Notes under the pieces: generated by a model
Database searches by the model: none
Seen by the model: only the letters and a program-made list of their open reading frames with translations
What the model was told of the DNA's origin: nothing
Shown: in pieces, positions 15,001 to 21,000 of the stretch
Layout of the letters: each line of letters begins with the position of its first letter
Numbering within the stretch: position 1 is the first letter of the stretch
Origin: an uncultured Clostridia bacterium
GTDB lineage: Bacteria > Bacillota > Clostridia > Christensenellales > UBA1242
DNA: 64,000 nucleotides
Reading direction: 5' to 3'
NCBI GenBank assembly: GCA_944383685.1
Contig: CALWQM010000005.1
Location: 20,619-84,618 of the forward strand
Program-made: the position numbers and the translations under genes

Positions 15001-18000
15001 AAACAGCGATGGCACTTGGACTGCAATTAACCTTACAACAAAAGCAAACGAAAATGTTGTGCTTTATGCTTGGTGGGAAGAAAACACTTATACTCTTAAA
15101 TACAACAGCAACTACTCACAATATAGCGACAACGAAGATGTTGAAATTGAAGATAAGGTTTACACTTACACAGAAAAATTCAACGCACTTGCACATAGTG
15201 ATGAAAAACTTAACTTTGCATTAACAGGTTACACATTTGCTGGCTGGAACAGAAAACCAGATGGCACAGGTGACAGTGTTAACGCAGGAGAAGAACTTGA
15301 ATCACTTACTGCAAAAGATAACGACACAGTTGTTCTCTATGCAATTTGGGAAGCAAACGAGTACACAATTGTGTTTGACGGCAATGGTGCAACAAGTGGA
15401 AATATGGACTCTGTAACTGCAACATATGACACACCTTATGCAATTGCAGCAAACGGATTTAATAAGACTGCTTATGACTTCAATGGTTGGAGTTTGAGTA
15501 ATGACAATGTTTCAGTTGTTAAAAATGTTGACAGCTTAGATGAAATCACAACAAGCGGAATTTACTACTTGACAACAACAGGAACATACTATGTTTACAA
15601 CTTAGCAACTGGCGAAACTGATGACACATCAAAGACAATTTATGTGGCATGGCTTGCTCATACTTACACAATCACTTATATGGCAAACGGCGGAACTTTT
15701 GACGAAATCTTAACAGCTGAAAGCACTTATGAAAAGACCTTCACAATTGAGGATACAGTGACATTTGTTTCTGGTGATGAGCTTACTCTTGAAGGTTACA
15801 CGCTTGTTGGTTATTCACTTTCAAACATCAATGGTAACTGGACTGATAAGTTTAGTGGTGATATCACTTTAAGTGCAACACCAAGTGTTACAGGTGTTTA
15901 CGGAAATGTTACTTTAACCGCAATTTGGAGAATTAATTCTTACAATCTCACAATCACATATAAGTATGGCGCAAACGGAAATGATAAAGATGAAACAGAA
16001 GCTTATGACGAGTTCACAAGCCAAGTTGAATTTAATGCTTCATATAATCAACCATCTCCAAGCATTAATGGATATACTGCTGACCAACTTACTGTTTCTG
16101 GAACAATGCCTGCTCATGATGTTGAGGTTGAAGTTCTTTACACAGCTAATGTTTACACATTAACCTTTAACTATATGGACACAACTGGAACAGGTGATGT
16201 TGACAAGTTTGAATACGATAAAGTTAAAGTTAAATATGATGCTAAATACGAAACAGCTTACGTTGAAGGACAAGAAGGCAAACCAGTTGGACTTGGTGCT
16301 CCAACAAGAGAAGGATACACCTTTGCTGGTTGGTATACTGACAGCAAGTATAGCGCTGGAACATTGATTACAGATGATGATGTTGTTTCAATTTTGAGAG
16401 ATACAGAAATCTTTGCAAGATGGACTCCAAATGCTGACACAGCATACACAGTTGAATATTACTTTGAAAGCCTTGACAGTGCTGAAAACTTTGAAATTGA
16501 TGCATCTTACACAAAGACTGGCACAGGAACAACAGACACTGCAATCACTGAAACAATGGTTAAAACCTTAACAAGCGGACAATGGCCAACAAAGACAGGC
16601 TTCACATACAGCCGTAACAGTTTGAACAACACCACAATTAATGCTGATGGTTCAACTGTTGTTAAAGTTTACTATTCAAGAGATTATAACACTTTAACTC
16701 TCAATTCAACTGATGGAATAGACTCCTTTGTTGCATCTGCAAATAAAGTGGCAGAAGGACAACAAGATACTTTCTACATCACAGGCTCTGGCAACACTTA
16801 CCGTGTAAGATATGGCAGTGAAATTAAACTTACTTACACAATAAGCGACAAAGGGTATAGATTTGTTAATTACACTGCAACAGGAATTGATGCTGAACAA
16901 GACATTGATGACAACGGTGTGTTCACAATGGTTGACAGCAACATCCAAATCACTGCAAACGCAGAAGCAAAAGAATTTACAATTATCTTCCATAAGAATG
17001 ATGGTGCTAAGCCAGAAGAAACCACAACTCAAACTGCAACTTATAGGGAAACAGTTAAATTAAATAACAACACCTTTGAACGTGCTGGTTATGGTTTTGC
17101 AGGTTGGGCAAGAAGTCCAGAATCAACCGAAGTTGCTTATGCAAATGGTGCTGATTTCACACTTAGCTCAAATTATGCAACCGAATATAACTTATATGCA
17201 ATCTGGACAGCGGATGCAATAAGCTTTACTATTGATGCTGGCACAGGAATTATCAAGGAAAATATTGTTCTTAAAGTTAACGGTGAAGTTAAAGATGTTA
17301 ACACTGCAACTTTGAGATATGAAGACAATGTTGAAATTGATGTTTCAGGTGCAATTAAGAATGGTTATGATTTTGAATCAATTGTCAATGGTGCAACAAC
17401 AATTAGAGAAATGACATACTCATTTGTTTTGACAGAAACAACTGTTCTTAAAGTTAATGCAACCCCAAGAAATGACTCACAATTTAAAGTTGTGTTTGCT
17501 CAAAGAAATATTGAAGATACCGCTTATGTTGAAACAGAATCTCAAATTGTAAGTGGTGCAACAACTGATAAGGTTGTTACAAGAGTTTACTTAGATGAAT
17601 TTATTTCAAATATTGACACTAAGTTTGCTGGTTTCTTCTACACAAGCTTCTCTAACAGCTTGACAGAAGGTGAACAAGTATTCACAATTATCTATAACAA
17701 AGAAATCACTGAGGAAGATGAAGAAGGTTCTTACACAACTGTTTATATCTTATATAACAGATATCACTATGGTATGAGCTTAAATGCAACAACTGGATAT
17801 TCAACATTCACTGCTGACGGCACAGTTGACGGCACAGTTAACTACTATGATGCAGATGGCGAATACCGTGTTGACTTTGGTGCAGAAGTAAGAATTTATC
17901 TTGATTTGAACCCTGGTTATAGCCTTGAAGGATTCAGCATTAAAGCTATTGAGGCAACCGGTTCTAAGGATGGCACAGAAGAAACAGTTCTTGGCGAAGA

Positions 18001-21000
18001 ACATGACCTTACATTTAATGAAGATGAAAATGCTTACTATTTGGATGACACAAAACTCTTCACATTCATTTACAATGATGCTGGTTACTATGTTCTTTCA
18101 GTTATGCCATATTATGACCTTGAAATCACTGCAAACATCACAGCAAATGAATATGAAGTAAGATATTATAGATACTGGAACACTGCTGATGTAACTTATG
18201 ACCCAGATACTGTTACATTCAACACTCCATATTCAATCAAGAACATTAATAAATTCCCAGACTTTAATAAATCAGGTTGGGATTTCGCTGGTTGGGCAAC
18301 AAGCAAAGTTGATGCTGACCAAAAGACTGTAACTTACAGAGCAGAAGACTTTGTTGACGAAAATGACCTTTCAATTGGTAATTACACATTTGATCATGAC
18401 CTTGAACTTTATGCAGTTTGGACACAAGGAAATTCTTCATATAAGATTGAATACTATCTCGAAGAATTAAATGGTGATTACAATATTGACAGCGAAAGAA
18501 CAAAGAACTTATCTGGTTTAACAGACAGCACAGTTACAACAACTGATTATGAAGTTTCAATCACTGGTTATGTTATCAACAGAGAATTGTCAACAACAAG
18601 CGGAACTGTTACTGCTGACGGACAATTAACACTTAAACTTTATTACGAAAGAATTAATTATAAGTTAACAATCAACGGAAACAACAGATTTACTTCACTT
18701 GGTCTTGTTGCAAGTAAAAATGTAACAAACGAAAACTTTGATGAAGAAACTTGTGTTTACACCGCTGATGTAACTTATGGTGCAACTGTAACTCTTACTT
18801 ATGAAACTGTTCCAGGCTACACATTTGCAAGCTGGAATGTAACTTCTGGCTCGGCTGACATTGAAGGCAACACATTAACAATGCCAGCAGACAATGTTGT
18901 TGTTTCAGTTGTTGAAAAACCTGAAACTTACACATTGACATTTGAAGCTAACGGCGGACATGTTGAAGGTGAAGAAGAAACAACTTCTTATGAACAACAA
19001 TTTGAATACATGTCAAGTGCAAACTTAACAGCAAACAAGTTTGTTAAAGATGGTTACACATTTAAGAACTGGACAATCAATGGAAAAACATATCAAGATA
19101 ATGAACTCTTTACTTACAACTTTACTGAAAATGTAACAGCAACTGCTGAGTGGACACCAAACACAAACACTGCTTACAAGATTATTGTTCACATTCAAAA
19201 CTTAAACGGTGAAGGTTACACATCTTCAACTGCTGCTGACATGACTGGAACAACAGGTGCCACAATCACACAAGACAATGCTAAGACTGCATTAATTAAC
19301 AAGTTAACAGAACTTGGCATAACAATAACTCGTGGTGAAGAAGGTTTCAACTTTGTTAGATTTGAAGAAGATGATTTAACAATCAACGGCAATGGAACAA
19401 CAGTTGTTAATGCATACTTTGACAGAAAGATTTTGACAAATGAATTTAGAATTGACAGTGAAGGTGTTGAAAAGATTGTTGTTAACTACTTCTCTATTGA
19501 AGACAAGCAAGAACATACATTTGAATACACAACAGGTGCTGAAAATAAGACTATTAAAGTTGCATTTGGACAAGAGTTCACAATTCAACCTATCTTTGAG
19601 GCTGGTTATGAATTTGATTTGATTGCTCGTTACTTTGGCGAAGATGTTGACTTTACTTGGAACCATGAAGACCTTGGTGCTGGCCAAGATACCAACACTT
19701 TAACAACTTCAAGTGGAATTAATGATAATGCAATCTATGCAGTTACTGCAAAGAGATTGTCATACACAATCACTTATCATGAAAACTTCTTGGAAACAGG
19801 AACTGGCACAGATACTCAAACAGTAACTTATCTTGATGCATTCAGTTTAAGAACTCCATTCAGCCATGCTGGATATAACTTCTTGGGCTGGGCAGAAGAG
19901 GAAGATGGTGCAAAAGTTTATGAGCCAACACAAAGCTTTAATAACTATACTTGGACAGATAACATTGATCTTTATGGTGTTTGGGAAGCTATCACTTACA
20001 CAATCAAATATAATCCATATCAAGCAAGTGAAGGCGAAATGATGGAAGACACAGCTGTAACTTATGATGTTATCACTGCTCTTTCAAACAATGTATTCAC
20101 ATATCTTGGACACAACTTTGTTGGCTGGTCATTATCTGCTGGTGGTGAAAATGTTGTTCAAACAGTTGCCACAAAAGCAGAAATTGTAAACCCAGGCTAC
20201 TATTATTGCGAAGAAGATTCAACTTACTATGTTTATAATGTTACTGTTACTGATAAAGATGTTATCACACTTTCTCCTGTATGGGAGGCTAACACTTATA
20301 AAGTTATCCTTCACAGCAACACAGAAGCTGATTTAACAAGTGACATTGGCGACTTTGAATATGGTGTTGAAGGAAAGATTCCTGCATTCAACACACTCAG
20401 CTGGACAAATGAAGGATATGACTTCAATGGCTGGTATTACATGAATGGCGATGATAAGGTTCTTCTTGGTGAAGGAGTTGGTGCTGACAAAGAAGTGACA
20501 TTCATGAACTTAACCCTTAATGATAATGCAACTGTTGACCTCTATGTAAATTGGGTTAAAGGTTTAACAACATATAAAGCAATTATTTTGAAACAGATGC
20601 TTAATGAGGAGTACGATTCAACAGATCCTGAAAATTATATCTTGTTCAGTTCTTCATTAAATGCAATCACTGGTGACTTTGTTACTGCTAAATATGTTTA
20701 CGACACTTACATTGTTGAAAGTGAATATGCTGAAATTACAGGCTTCACTTATGACGCTGAAAGAAATGCAGAAGAATCATTCGAAATCAAAGGTGATGGT
20801 TCGACAACTGTTTACATTTACTACACAAGAAACACTTATACTCTTAACATAACTCTTGGAACAGGTATTGAAAGTGCAGAAGCAATTATTGCAGACACAA
20901 ATTACAGCTTTGCAGGACAAGATGGAAATGTTATGAAATATAATATTTACTATCAAGGTCAAGTTTCAATGACTGCAACTGCAAAACAAGGCTATCAAGA